From Hymenobacter jejuensis (GTDB lineage: Bacteria > Bacteroidota > Bacteroidia > Cytophagales > Hymenobacteraceae), in assembly GCF_006337165.1 (NCBI RefSeq), contig NZ_CP040896.1:3968001-4032000 (forward strand): a stretch of DNA of 64,000 bases, given 5' to 3'. A program made the translations under genes and the position numbers. How positions within the stretch are numbered: position 1 is the first letter of the stretch; every line of letters begins with the position of its first letter. The notes beneath the pieces are model-generated. The model saw nothing but the letters and a program-made list of their open reading frames with translations. It made no database searches and was not told the origin of the DNA. Below, piece after piece: positions 51,395-60,411 of this stretch.

Positions 51395-52613
51395 GGGCAA
51401 CATCTCGTTAACACTGCGCAATCGGGACAAAGAAGGCCGGGCCAGCGTGTACCTGCAGTACGTCTATCAAGAAAACAGCAAGCGTTTCGCCACCGGCGTA
51501 AAAGTGCGGCCGGAAGAACGGTACTGGGATGCCGCCAACGAAAAGATCAAATCGGGTGGCTCGGAAAACTACAAGCAGGATAACGGGTTGCTGCAGGACA
51601 TGCGCCGGCGCTTGGAAACCTTGGTGGCTGACTTCCGCCGAGACCATGCGCGGTTACCCACGCTCGAAGAAGCCACCAAAGCCTTTGTGCGCGGAGCAGA
51701 GCCCGCACCAATCGAGCGGTCCTTCTTTCATTGTTTGGACGAATACCTAGCGCTGAAAACCAGCACCCGGGCGGCCAACACGCTGAAAAACTTCACCACC
51801 CTGCGCCACGCCCTGGTCGACTTTGAACGCACGATCTCCGCACCCATCACCTTCGAAAGCTGGGACAACGTCTTCTACGAACGGTTTGTGGGGTTTCTGG
51901 TGCGCGTCAAGAAGCACCAAAACACGACCGTGGCCAAGCGGGTCTCCACGCTGCGCGAGTTCATCGCCTACTACCGCCAAGCTGGGGTACACGCCAACGC
52001 TGCTACCTTCAAGCTCACCAGCCTCAAGCGCAAAGTGCGCAACGCCACGGTGATCACGTTGACCAACGCCGAGTTCGAAGCCCTGCGCGCGTTGGCGCTG
52101 GACGAGCGGCCCCGCTTGGAGCGGGTGCGGGACCTGTTCGTGCTGCAGTGCAGCACCGGGCTGCGCTACTCCGACGTGGTGCGCCTGCAGCCCAAGCATG
52201 TCAAGAACCGCGTTATTCGTATCGTCACGCAAAAAACCAAAGACGAGACCGACATTCCCTTAAATGCAGTTTCGGCGGCCATTCTGGCTAAGTACCAGGG
52301 TACCATGCCCCGCATCTCCAACGACAAGTACAACGAGTACCTGAAGGAAGTGTGCGCCTTGGTGCCGGCGCTGCACCGGGAAGAGACCGTAGTCAAGCTG
52401 AGCGGCAGCCGGGAGCTCTCGGTGACCAAACCCGTTTATCAGCTCGTGGGCACCCACACCGGGCGTCGCACCTTCATTACGTTGTGCTTGGAGAAAGGGG
52501 TGAACCCAGCCCAGATCATGCACTGGAGCGGGCACACGGACCTGAAGGTGTTCATCGAGTACGTCAATAAACGGCAGGGCGCCGTCGAGCAAATGAGCAA
52601 ACTCTTCGGCTAA
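51393..52613 (+). CDS. Tyrosine recombinase (phage/island integrase)
   Basis: 406 residues, normal length for Bacteroidetes mobile-element integrases. N-terminal arm-binding domain (ISLTLRNRDKEGRASVYLQY), SAM-like core-binding domain (about 108-210), catalytic domain with Arg258 in STGLRYSDVVRL, a Lys in TQKTKDETDIPL, His355/Arg358 in GTHTGRRTF, His381 in WSGHTDLKVF and Tyr390 in IEYVN. All catalytic residues are intact. It sits beside a tRNA-end-like sequence and marks the left end of the element. Confidence 0.95.
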   Translation: MGNISLTLRNRDKEGRASVYLQYVYQENSKRFATGVKVRPEERYWDAANEKIKSGGSENYKQDNGLLQDMRRRLETLVADFRRDHARLPTLEEATKAFVRGAEPAPIERSFFHCLDEYLALKTSTRAANTLKNFTTLRHALVDFERTISAPITFESWDNVFYERFVGFLVRVKKHQNTTVAKRVSTLREFIAYYRQAGVHANAATFKLTSLKRKVRNATVITLTNAEFEALRALALDERPRLERVRDLFVLQCSTGLRYSDVVRLQPKHVKNRVIRIVTQKTKDETDIPLNAVSAAILAKYQGTMPRISNDKYNEYLKEVCALVPALHREETVVKLSGSRELSVTKPVYQLVGTHTGRRTFITLCLEKGVNPAQIMHWSGHTDLKVFIEYVNKRQGAVEQMSKLFG

Positions 52614-52914
52614 GTTGGGTGCAAGAGTCGCTTGAGAATGACAGGTTTTAGGACTCGCCACTTGCCTCGGCAGCATCTGTGCGCAGAGGCTAGCCCCGTG
52701 GCCGGCTGCTCGACCAGCGTAGGTATGCAGGAAAAAGCTTCCGCAGGCAGGTGCACTTCGAAAGCTATGTTTGAGTCTGAGTTACCAGTCCTCAAGGGCG
52801 GCTTGCTTTTTCACAAACGAGAAATACTAAAGGGTTGACACTTTAAAGTCTCTCGTCCCGCTAGTGGGCCAAGCGATTGCACGCCCGCATGAACTGCCGC
52901 CCAGCTGGGTTAGG
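52614..52914. other. Intergenic region between convergent integrase and isomerase genes
   Basis: Nothing coding or strongly structured is seen in these 301 bases. Confidence 0.4.
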
Positions 52915-54348
52915 CTAGCACACGCGAATGACTTCCAATTGCAGCAGCGCCCCCAGCTTCTGAATTTTGGCACTCAGGTGTCCCACGCCCACGGCGCAGT
53001 GATGGGCCGGGCCATGGCGGTTCCACTCCTGGGCGAAGCGGCGGGCCCCGATGGCAAACTTGTAGCGGGAGTTCGTATTGCCGATTTCCAAAACCGGTCC
53101 CGGCACCGAGGCCCCCTCGGCCACCAGCAGGCGCAACTTGCCATCGTCGCCATCGACCACGGAGAGCAACGTCACGGGGCCGTGCTTGACGGCCATTTCG
53201 ACGGACAGGCCGCGGCCGACCTTGCCGTGGTACACCTGTAAGGGCTTGACCTTGATTTTGCCTTCGGCAATGGCCAAGTGTCCGGGTCCGTCGTGGCCCA
53301 TCAAGACCACATCCTCCTTAAAATCCATCGCGTAGTATTCGGTGAAGGAACCGCCGGCGCCGAACGAGTCCATAATTTTCATGGCCTGCGCATTTTTAAT
53401 TTCGTACTCGCCCGCGACGGGGACGCCGTTGGCGGTCAGCCACGAAGTACCGAGGATAATGGAGTTGAGGGTAGCTTCGTTTTCTGGGATGCCCGTGCCT
53501 TTGTAGTAATACGCCAGGGAGCCGAGCTGGTAGCGGGCCACCAGGTGCTCCAGCGCCACGGAAGTACGGGCGGCATGGGCCAATTCTTCAGCGGAGCAGT
53601 CTGGCTGCACGTCGAATACCTCGTAAAAGAGCTGCACGCGCTGCTGCACCTGCTCCAGCGGCACTTCGCGGCGCAGGGCCGAGAGTTCATCTACCTCCAG
53701 CATCTCGATGTGCCCGCCGAAGTGCGCTACCTGCTGGGTAAAGTCCGAGTAAACATCGAGCATGCCCGAGTAATAGTGCCCCATCACGCCCAGCCGATTG
53801 TACGCCATGGTATTGGCCACGCGGGCCGCTTCCACCCATTCGGAGATTTCCTGCCAGCATTCCGGGTCCTCGTGCAGCATCCCTGTGACCTGGTGAAACT
53901 GAATCCCCGTGCGGCGGAAGACGTTGGCCATCTCGGGCACGGGACAGGCCGAGCAATACGCCAGCCACTCGCCCGTCATTTTGGTGCGGTCGGCTAAAGC
54001 GTTGAAGGCGGCATAATCAATAGCCGCCGCCGGGGTGAGGTTCAACAGAATAACCGGTACGTTGGCCCGTTGCACCACGGGCAGCACCGTCGCGGACAGT
54101 GCATACGTGGTCACGTACAAAAAGATGATGTCCACGTTTTGCGCCCGCAGGTGCCGGCCGGCGGCAAAGGCGGCGTCCACGGTATCGATCAAGCCCAGAT
54201 TTAGTACCTGTGGGTGAATCGCGGCTAATTTCTCTTCCACCACGCCGACGTAGCCTTCCAGCCGCTCCTTCAACCCCGGAAACTGCGGCCAATACGTGTC
54301 GAGACCGATGGCGAAGAGGCCAATTGTAAACTGATTCGGGTTTTCCAT
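52915..54348 (-). CDS. L-fucose/L-arabinose isomerase family protein
   Basis: 477 residues from the ATG at 54348; a frame start eight codons up is less likely. FTIGLFAIGLDTYWPQFPGL opens the first domain; NVDIIFLYVTTYALSATVLP and MAYNRLGVMGHYYSGMLDVYSD are arabinose-isomerase-like. The acidic and His residues of EYYAMDFKEDVVLMGHDGPG likely bind the metal. Catalyses or resembles aldose-ketose isomerisation of arabinose or fucose; substrate uncertain. Last gene of the minus-strand glycan cluster, 350 bases after the GH27 gene. Confidence 0.85.
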   Translation of the reverse strand: MENPNQFTIGLFAIGLDTYWPQFPGLKERLEGYVGVVEEKLAAIHPQVLNLGLIDTVDAAFAAGRHLRAQNVDIIFLYVTTYALSATVLPVVQRANVPVILLNLTPAAAIDYAAFNALADRTKMTGEWLAYCSACPVPEMANVFRRTGIQFHQVTGMLHEDPECWQEISEWVEAARVANTMAYNRLGVMGHYYSGMLDVYSDFTQQVAHFGGHIEMLEVDELSALRREVPLEQVQQRVQLFYEVFDVQPDCSAEELAHAARTSVALEHLVARYQLGSLAYYYKGTGIPENEATLNSIILGTSWLTANGVPVAGEYEIKNAQAMKIMDSFGAGGSFTEYYAMDFKEDVVLMGHDGPGHLAIAEGKIKVKPLQVYHGKVGRGLSVEMAVKHGPVTLLSVVDGDDGKLRLLVAEGASVPGPVLEIGNTNSRYKFAIGARRFAQEWNRHGPAHHCAVGVGHLSAKIQKLGALLQLEVIRVC

Positions 54349-54698
54349 GGGGCAGTGAACGGCAATGGCCAAGAAGACGAAGCAGGAGACTCTGTTCTAG
54401 GACCCGATCCCTTCCTTATGGTTGCGGGCCGTCGTCGGAAACGAAAGTAGGTAATTGATTACTCTATTAGCATCTTCAGCCTTCTGACCGGGGCAGCCCA
54501 CCTCTACGAGCTAAAAGAAGCCGACCTTGTCAGCCGATTTCACCTCAAACCGGCCCTGAACTCTTGACTTTCAACGCAGTTAATGTCAATTGCTGCTCAT
54601 GCTTTGGCGTCCGCATGGGCGAGACTCTTGCGCCTTGGGGCCGTTTGACACAAAAGCAGGCATCAGGAAGTTAGCGAATGGGCCGTAGTAGTATAATT
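54349..54698. other. Intergenic region between GH27 and isomerase genes
   Basis: No gene supported. A half-copy of the AT palindrome (TAATTGATTA, 54452-54461) lies about 100 bases upstream of the isomerase start, and likely belongs to its promoter region. Confidence 0.35.
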
Positions 54699-55910
54699 TC
54701 AGTGTAGCAGCAGCAACAGCACACCGTGGCTGGGCACGGCGGCGGCGTATTTTTTGGAAAACTTCCCTAGGTCCTTATGCGCCCACAGGTCGCGCACCTT
54801 TACGCTTTTCGCTACGCCCAGTTTATTGAAATCTACTCCTATTTCAGCCGCAGAAGCTGACCGGTTGAAGAGGGCCACGGCATAAGCCTCGCCGTTTTTG
54901 GAGGCCAGTTTTTTCGCCCACACCTGTAAGCCGGGCGCCTGTTCGTACAGCAATTTGCCCTGCTGGCCCAGTGGATCTTGGTCTACCGCAATGGCTTCCC
55001 GGTTGGTGACGATGGCTAGGGTTTCTGGGGTGATGCTGCGCAGGTCGTTGCCCAGAATCAGCGGGGAAGCCAGCAGGCACCACATCGAAAAGTGGCTTTT
55101 CTGCTCTTCGGGCGTCATCACCATCAAGCGGCCGCCGTCGCTGCCCACGCCTACCAGCAGCATGTCGGCATCGTTCCAGTGGCCGGGGCCGGCTATTTCA
55201 GGGAAGGCCGCTGCTTTATCCAATTCATACAGCACCCCGGCCCACTGCGTGGTAGAGCCTTTGGGCATGTGGTCGATATCGGCGCCTACCCGCCAAGTGT
55301 TGCCTAAGGCAGGGGCCCAGTTCTGGTACTGACCACCACCTTGGTTGCAGATGCTCAGCAGCATGGGCCTTCCAGCCGCGGCGATCGCTTGGGCGAGTTC
55401 GGAAAACTCCTTTTTATAAGCGGCTTCCGTGCGTTCCGGCGCGAAGTTGACGTCCACTTTCACGTAGTCGAAACCCCAGTCGGCGAAGGTTTTCATGTCC
55501 TGCGCGTAGTAGCCGCCACTGGCCAGCGTGGCGTAGTTAGCCTTGGTGCCGATGTTGGTGTAAATGCCCGCTTTCAACCCTTTGCTGTGGATATAATCGG
55601 CCAAGGCTTTCATCCCGCTCGGAAATTTCGCCGAGTCGGCCCGTATGTTCCCGCTGGCATCGCGGCCCGTACTCCAGAAGTCATCGACGTTGATGTACGT
55701 GTAGCCCACTTTCTGTAAGCCACTGGCTACCAGCGCGTCAGCGGTTTGCCGAAGGACGACTTCACTAGGCTCCTTTTTAAACGTGTTCCAACTGCTCCAA
55801 CCCATCGGTGGGGTGAGGGCCAATCGGTCCTTTGTAGGACTGGCCTGCTGTCCGAAAGCAGGGCCGGCCCACAGGACCGCGCAAACCGTGTAGTAAAGGA
55901 ATTTATTCAT
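54699..55910 (-). CDS. GH27 alpha-galactosidase
   Basis: 403 residues from the ATG at 55910, which starts a signal peptide (cleavage near AFG-QQ). GH27 blocks: LALTPPMGWSSWNTFKKEPS, VGYTYINVDDFWSTGRD, FDYVKVDVNFAPERTEA (nucleophile Asp), RVGADIDHMP (acid/base region) and GPGHWNDADMLLVG. Removes terminal alpha-galactose from galactomannan or oligosaccharides; exported to the periplasm. Adjacent to a GH97 enzyme and MFS transporter in the same operon. Confidence 0.93.
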   Translation of the reverse strand: MNKFLYYTVCAVLWAGPAFGQQASPTKDRLALTPPMGWSSWNTFKKEPSEVVLRQTADALVASGLQKVGYTYINVDDFWSTGRDASGNIRADSAKFPSGMKALADYIHSKGLKAGIYTNIGTKANYATLASGGYYAQDMKTFADWGFDYVKVDVNFAPERTEAAYKKEFSELAQAIAAAGRPMLLSICNQGGGQYQNWAPALGNTWRVGADIDHMPKGSTTQWAGVLYELDKAAAFPEIAGPGHWNDADMLLVGVGSDGGRLMVMTPEEQKSHFSMWCLLASPLILGNDLRSITPETLAIVTNREAIAVDQDPLGQQGKLLYEQAPGLQVWAKKLASKNGEAYAVALFNRSASAAEIGVDFNKLGVAKSVKVRDLWAHKDLGKFSKKYAAAVPSHGVLLLLLH

Positions 55911-55930
55911 TAAGTTGATAGTCAATAGGT
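55911..55930. repeat. AT-rich 3'-end element after the GH97 gene
   Basis: TTGATAGTCAA (55915-55925), about 40 bases beyond the GH97 stop and directly before the GH27 start. Same core as the 7299-7323 copy. Confidence 0.45.
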
Positions 55931-55965
55931 TGCCTTTAAATACTTGTCTTCAGGAGGGCGATGGC

Positions 55966-57927
55966 TTAGCGCATCTTCGCCGGGCGCAGCACGAAGCCCC
56001 CGCTCGGCTGCATGGTCACGGCTACCTTCTGGCCGGTAGCAAGGTGCTGGCGCGAGAAGCTGTATTGGTCAGGTCCGTCGCCAATCAGGTCGAGCGGCGT
56101 TTTTGTGCCCATAAAGGACAGGTCAAGCTGCACGGTTTTGGGTTCGGCTTCGGCGTTGATGCCCGCCACGTACCAGGTGCTGCCGGTGCGGCGCGCTACC
56201 ACGTAGTACTTGCCGGGAAAGCCGTCGAGGAATCGTACTTCGTCCCACACGGCGGGCACTTGGCGCATCACGTCGCGCACGTAGTCTGGCTGCTGGGCCA
56301 TGCCTTTGGGCTCCTCGGCATAGTGCTGGATGCGCGAGAGAAACACAACAGCCAGCGCCAGCTCGAAGCCGTTGGTGGTTTTGCGCGCCACATTCGGCTT
56401 CTCGAATGGTTTCAAACTCACTGGGGTGTAGTCCATCGGGTCAAAAACGTTGCGGGCAAAGGGCGCCATCGTACACATCCGAGCCTCCAGATCTGCTTCC
56501 CGCTGCTTGTTGTACACCGCCTCAAAACCCTGCACGGCTTCCGTGGTCATCAGGTTGGGATAGGTCCGCTGCCAGCCGCGGGGCAGGGTTGCTCCGTGGA
56601 AGTTGACCAGCAGCTGAGCGTCGGCCGCGTCGCGCAGAATGTCCTGGTAGTAGGTGATGAACGACTGCCCGTCGCCCCCGAAAAAGTCGATTTTGATCCC
56701 ACGGATGCCCATCTTTTGCAGGCGGCCAAACTCCTTCACCCGGTCGGCGTGGGTCAGTAACTGGCTTTTGGGATGGTAGGCGGTCTGGTTCCAGTTGCCC
56801 GACGAGTTGTACCACAGCAACAGCCCCACGTTTTTGCCTTTGGCGTAGTCGGCCAGCGCCTGCATTTTATCGTAGCCGATGCGGGTGTCCCAATCCGCGT
56901 CAATCAGCACGTAAGGCCAGCCCATGTCGGCGGCATAGTCGATAAACTGGTGCTGCGTGTCGTAGTTGGTGGCGTCGTCGGTGCCCAGCGCCCAGCTCCA
57001 GGCGGCCTTGCCGGGCTGCATGTAGCTGCCCAGGGCTATGGCAGCCGGAGCGGCCAGGTCGGTGCCCAGGGTCGATTCCACAATGGTTTTTAAGCTGCCG
57101 ATGGTGAAGATGCGCCACGGGGTGCGCCAGGGCAGCGTCGATTCGGGGTTTAGCGCCCCGCCCGGAAATACCTCGGCCGCCTGCGGAAAGCCTACGCGGT
57201 ATTCGTTATTGGGCGAGTCGGCGCGCAGGTCGGTGCCGCAGTAGGTGCGGCCCAAGTTTGCTTCGGTGAGCAGCACCCAAGTATCGTGCGTGCGGAACAG
57301 AGCCGGGTATACCCAGCCGTTGCGTGTTGGGGAAGGCTGCCCGGCGGGTTGGTCGGGCAAGTAGTGCATCTCGTAGGAAGGATTGGTGTTTTTCCAACCG
57401 CTTTGGGCTTCGGCCTTGGGTTGAAGCCAGGTGCGCGTGTTCGTGTCGAAGTGAAAGGAAGTAGCTTCCTCCGTTATTCTTTTAACGTCGGCGGAGGTGG
57501 TCGGAAACTCATACCGAAAAGCTACCCCGTCGTTCGACACCCGGAAAATGATGTTGAAGGCTTCGCCGGCGGCGTTTTGCAGGTGGTTGACCTGCTCGCT
57601 GGCTTCGTAGACACAGTTGGTACGCTTCCCCCCGGGCAGCGAGTAACTTTCCTTCACCCGTCGCGCTTTGTCGGTGGCGACTAGTTTCAGGCCCTTGGAA
57701 AAGTCTGCGTCTTCACGCACCAGGCCCAGCTTTGAGGGCAACAGGATGCGGTTGCCGCCGAGGGAGACGGTGTAAGTAGCTTCACCTTGGGCTACCAACA
57801 CGCTCACGCCCAGCTGCTTATTCGGGCTAAGCAACAGTTTAGTGTCTGTGCGCGGTGCCGCCCGTAGCCCCCCGCCATTTAGCAGCAGCAGGACATTCAG
57901 CCAAAAGTAAATAGGTATTGCTTTCAT
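55966..57927 (-). CDS. GH97 alpha-galactosidase/alpha-glucosidase
   Basis: 653 residues, normal GH97 length. Signal peptide (LNVLLLLNGGGLRAAP). N-terminal beta-sandwich (LLLSPNKQLGVSVLVAQGEA), then a TIM barrel with LGTDDATNYDTQHQFIDYAA, WPYVLIDADWDTRIGYDKM, GIRGIKIDFFGGDGQSFITY and LVNFHGATLPRGWQRTYPNL, and a C-terminal sandwich. The Asp of KIDFF is at the place where retaining GH97 alpha-galactosidases carry their nucleophile. With GH27 next door, alpha-galactosidase is more likely than SusB-type alpha-glucosidase, but this is inference. Confidence 0.92.
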   Translation of the reverse strand: MKAIPIYFWLNVLLLLNGGGLRAAPRTDTKLLLSPNKQLGVSVLVAQGEATYTVSLGGNRILLPSKLGLVREDADFSKGLKLVATDKARRVKESYSLPGGKRTNCVYEASEQVNHLQNAAGEAFNIIFRVSNDGVAFRYEFPTTSADVKRITEEATSFHFDTNTRTWLQPKAEAQSGWKNTNPSYEMHYLPDQPAGQPSPTRNGWVYPALFRTHDTWVLLTEANLGRTYCGTDLRADSPNNEYRVGFPQAAEVFPGGALNPESTLPWRTPWRIFTIGSLKTIVESTLGTDLAAPAAIALGSYMQPGKAAWSWALGTDDATNYDTQHQFIDYAADMGWPYVLIDADWDTRIGYDKMQALADYAKGKNVGLLLWYNSSGNWNQTAYHPKSQLLTHADRVKEFGRLQKMGIRGIKIDFFGGDGQSFITYYQDILRDAADAQLLVNFHGATLPRGWQRTYPNLMTTEAVQGFEAVYNKQREADLEARMCTMAPFARNVFDPMDYTPVSLKPFEKPNVARKTTNGFELALAVVFLSRIQHYAEEPKGMAQQPDYVRDVMRQVPAVWDEVRFLDGFPGKYYVVARRTGSTWYVAGINAEAEPKTVQLDLSFMGTKTPLDLIGDGPDQYSFSRQHLATGQKVAVTMQPSGGFVLRPAKMR

Positions 57928-57949
57928 GCGTTGGCTTAACTAAGTATCA

Positions 57950-57975
57950 GGAATAAACTGTTGATTATTAAAATC
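57950..57975. repeat. AT-rich 3'-end element after the MFS gene
   Basis: CTGTTGATTATTAAAATC lies about 25 bases beyond the transporter stop. A weaker member of the palindrome family. Confidence 0.35.
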
Positions 57976-57997
57976 TTACAGCATTGCAATCGGGCGA

Positions 57998-59287
57998 TCA
58001 GGCATTTATCGCGCGGCGGCTGCCCCGCAGCCCGTACCACAGAATATACCCGTAGCACAGCACCGGCAGCAGCAGCGCCAGCCGCAAACCGCCGTGGTCG
58101 GCGATGAGGCCAAACAGCAGCGGCACCAGCGCCCCGCCCACAATAGCCGTACACAGCAAGCCGGACCCTTCTTCGGTGTGGCGACCCAACCCGGCTACGG
58201 CCAGTGTGAAAATGGTGGGATACATCAGCGAGTTCATCAGGCCCACGGCCAACAAGCTCCACATGGCCACCGCGCCCGACGTATTGATGGAAATGAGCAC
58301 CAGCACCACGGCGCCCACCGCATTGACCGCTAGCAGCTTCGTGGGGGCAAACTTATTGAGCAGATAGGCCCCCGCGAAGCGGCCGACCATCGCTGCTCCC
58401 CAGTATAGGGAAACTCGCGTGCCGGCCTCTTTTGGATCCATCCCCAACACGTCGGGCAGGGCCAGGTAACTAACGATGTGGGAGCCAATTGCCACCTCAG
58501 CGCCCACATAGGCAAAGATGCCCACCACACCCAGCACCAGGTGCCGGGAGTGCCAGGCCCGCGTCGCCTGGCGGCTTTCAGTGACAGCGGCTTCCGGAGC
58601 GTGCTCGATCCGCGGCAGGTTAACACGGCTCAGCAGCAGGCTGATGAGCAGCAGCACCGCCCCAATAATCAGGTAGGGCACCTGCACGGCCGTGACATCG
58701 ATGGCCGCCGCGCTGGTGGCCGTATCCAACTTAGGCAAATGACTTAAAATCAACATACTGCCCAGCAGCGGAGCCAGGAAAGTGCCCAGCGAATTGAAGG
58801 CCTGTGTGAGCGTCAGGCGCGCCGATGCCGACGCGGGCGGCCCCAGAATGGCCACATAAGGGTTGGCCGATACCTGCAGGAGGGTGATGCCGGAAGCCAG
58901 TACAAACAGCGCGGCCAGAAACAGCCCGTAGGCCCGTGCCGCTGCCGCCGGGTAAAAGAGGAAGGCCCCGAAAGCGGCCACCACGAAGCCCAGCAACATC
59001 CCCTGCTTGTAGCCCACGCGCGCCACCAGCTTTCCGGCCGGGATACTGACCAGGAAATACGCCCCGAAAAAACAGAGGTTAATCAGATTAGCCTGCGCGA
59101 ACGAGAGCTGAAAAATGGCCTTCAGGTAGGGAATCAGAATGTCGTTCAGGCAGGTGATAAACCCCCACAGGAAAAACAGGGTGGTCACGGCGCTCAGCGC
59201 TGAGAAATACCGCAGGGAGGTGTTAGGTCCGGCCGCCGAAATATCAGCGGCCGGCCGGTTAACCAGCTTAGGGGAAGGCAAGGCCAT
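57998..59287 (-). CDS. FucP-like MFS sugar:H+ symporter
   Basis: 429 residues with twelve hydrophobic helices. FFLWGFITCLNDILIPYLK in helix 1 carries the Asp-containing FucP/GluP-type motif; FFGAYFLVSIPAGKLVARVGYKQGM has the MFS loop A pattern. It imports a monosaccharide released by the surrounding hydrolases (fucose, galactose, arabinose or glucose). Between GH97 and GH43 genes in the same orientation. Confidence 0.92.
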   Translation of the reverse strand: MALPSPKLVNRPAADISAAGPNTSLRYFSALSAVTTLFFLWGFITCLNDILIPYLKAIFQLSFAQANLINLCFFGAYFLVSIPAGKLVARVGYKQGMLLGFVVAAFGAFLFYPAAAARAYGLFLAALFVLASGITLLQVSANPYVAILGPPASASARLTLTQAFNSLGTFLAPLLGSMLILSHLPKLDTATSAAAIDVTAVQVPYLIIGAVLLLISLLLSRVNLPRIEHAPEAAVTESRQATRAWHSRHLVLGVVGIFAYVGAEVAIGSHIVSYLALPDVLGMDPKEAGTRVSLYWGAAMVGRFAGAYLLNKFAPTKLLAVNAVGAVVLVLISINTSGAVAMWSLLAVGLMNSLMYPTIFTLAVAGLGRHTEEGSGLLCTAIVGGALVPLLFGLIADHGGLRLALLLPVLCYGYILWYGLRGSRRAINA

Positions 59288-59335
59288 GGGATAAACAAGA
59301 AGGGCGTGGCAGAGAAAAGAGATTATGTGAGGGGC

Positions 59336-60283
59336 TTATGGCTTCAGTAAGTGCCTTAGCTCCTTTTTGGTGATGCGCAACACGGTGCCGTGGCGGGTGC
59401 CGGTCGGGAAGGCAATGCGGTCCGATACATCAGTCCAGTGCTCAAGGTCAGTCGAGGTCACCGCCCCGTACTTACCTTCGGTATACTTGTCAAAATAGAC
59501 CAGCCACTGCGCCCCCAGGTTGACCGCCGTGGGCCCTTCGGCCCAGTACTGGCCCGTGATGGGCGCCGAAGGCGGCCCATACGGGCCGGTGAGTTGGTCA
59601 CTGAAGGCCACGCGCAGGTTTTTCTGGGCCGGCTCGCGGGTTTCGTCTTTCAGAAACATCACGTAGCGCTTGCCGGCCGGCTGAATCGTGGCGTCGATCA
59701 CGTTGAAGCCCTGGTCATACAAAATCTTGGCTGGCGAGTAGGTCGTGAAGTCCTTGGTGGTGACGTAGTAGATGCGGTGGTTTTTACCGTTGGTCAGCAG
59801 CGTTTCGCCAGCCGGAAAACGGCCCGGGATGGTGGTGGCCCAGTAGATCAGGTACTGGTCGCTTTGCGCGTCATAAGTGATTTCCGGCGCCCAGCAGTTG
59901 CGGGCCGTGGGCTCGTGCTCCATCACGGGCAGGTAGCGCTGCACGCTCCAGTGCACCAGGTCTTTGGAGGATGCGTAGCCGATGCCGCGGTCCTGCCAGC
60001 TCACGGTCCAGACCATATGAAACAGGCCATCCTTGCCCCGAATGATGCAGGGATCGCGCATGAGCTTGTCGTGAGCCACGGTGGGCTTCAGGAAGGACTG
60101 GTCGTGGTGCAGGGCCGTCCAACGGTAGCCGTCGGGGCTGGAAGCCAGGTGCAGGCCGTCTTCGCCGTTGCCTTTGAAATACGCAAACACCAGTACCTCG
60201 TTTCTTTTCAGAGGGCTCTGAGCTTGGGCGGTCAGGAAAGTAAGCAAAAGCGCGGCAGCGCAGAGTAGACGGCGATACAACAT
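59336..60283 (-). CDS. GH43-type beta-propeller glycosidase (copy A)
   Basis: 315 residues from the ATG at 60283; a longer frame adds 12 codons before the signal peptide (LLCAAALLLTFLTAQAQ). Five-bladed propeller patterns: GEDGLHLASSPDGYRWTAL, LMRDPCIIRGKDGLFHMVW (base Asp), GIGYASSKDLVHW, CWAPEITYDAQSDQYLIYW and QYWAEGPTAVNLGAQWLVYF (acid Glu). Likely an exo-acting arabinosidase or galactosidase. Paralogous to the gene at 61471-62457. Confidence 0.88.
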   Translation of the reverse strand: MLYRRLLCAAALLLTFLTAQAQSPLKRNEVLVFAYFKGNGEDGLHLASSPDGYRWTALHHDQSFLKPTVAHDKLMRDPCIIRGKDGLFHMVWTVSWQDRGIGYASSKDLVHWSVQRYLPVMEHEPTARNCWAPEITYDAQSDQYLIYWATTIPGRFPAGETLLTNGKNHRIYYVTTKDFTTYSPAKILYDQGFNVIDATIQPAGKRYVMFLKDETREPAQKNLRVAFSDQLTGPYGPPSAPITGQYWAEGPTAVNLGAQWLVYFDKYTEGKYGAVTSTDLEHWTDVSDRIAFPTGTRHGTVLRITKKELRHLLKP

Positions 60284-60366
60284 AAAGTCTTGAGAAATAC
60301 GAAGGGCCAGGCTTATCAATTGGCATTTGATGCAAGCTTCATATACAATTGTATAATCGGCTGTTT

Positions 60367-60390
60367 TTCAATTACTTATTATCAATTGGG
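60367..60390. repeat. AT-rich 3'-end palindrome between two GH43 genes
   Basis: CAATTACTTATTATCAATTG (60369-60388), about 24 bases beyond the copy B stop. Arms CAATT/AATTG with an imperfect middle. Confidence 0.5.
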
Positions 60391-60411
60391 TATTGCTGCG
60401 TTGATTCTTGC

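Noticed and set aside
54452..54461. TAATTGATTA as another copy of the 3'-end palindrome
   Set aside because: It lacks the second arm and lies far from any stop codon (about 240 bases).
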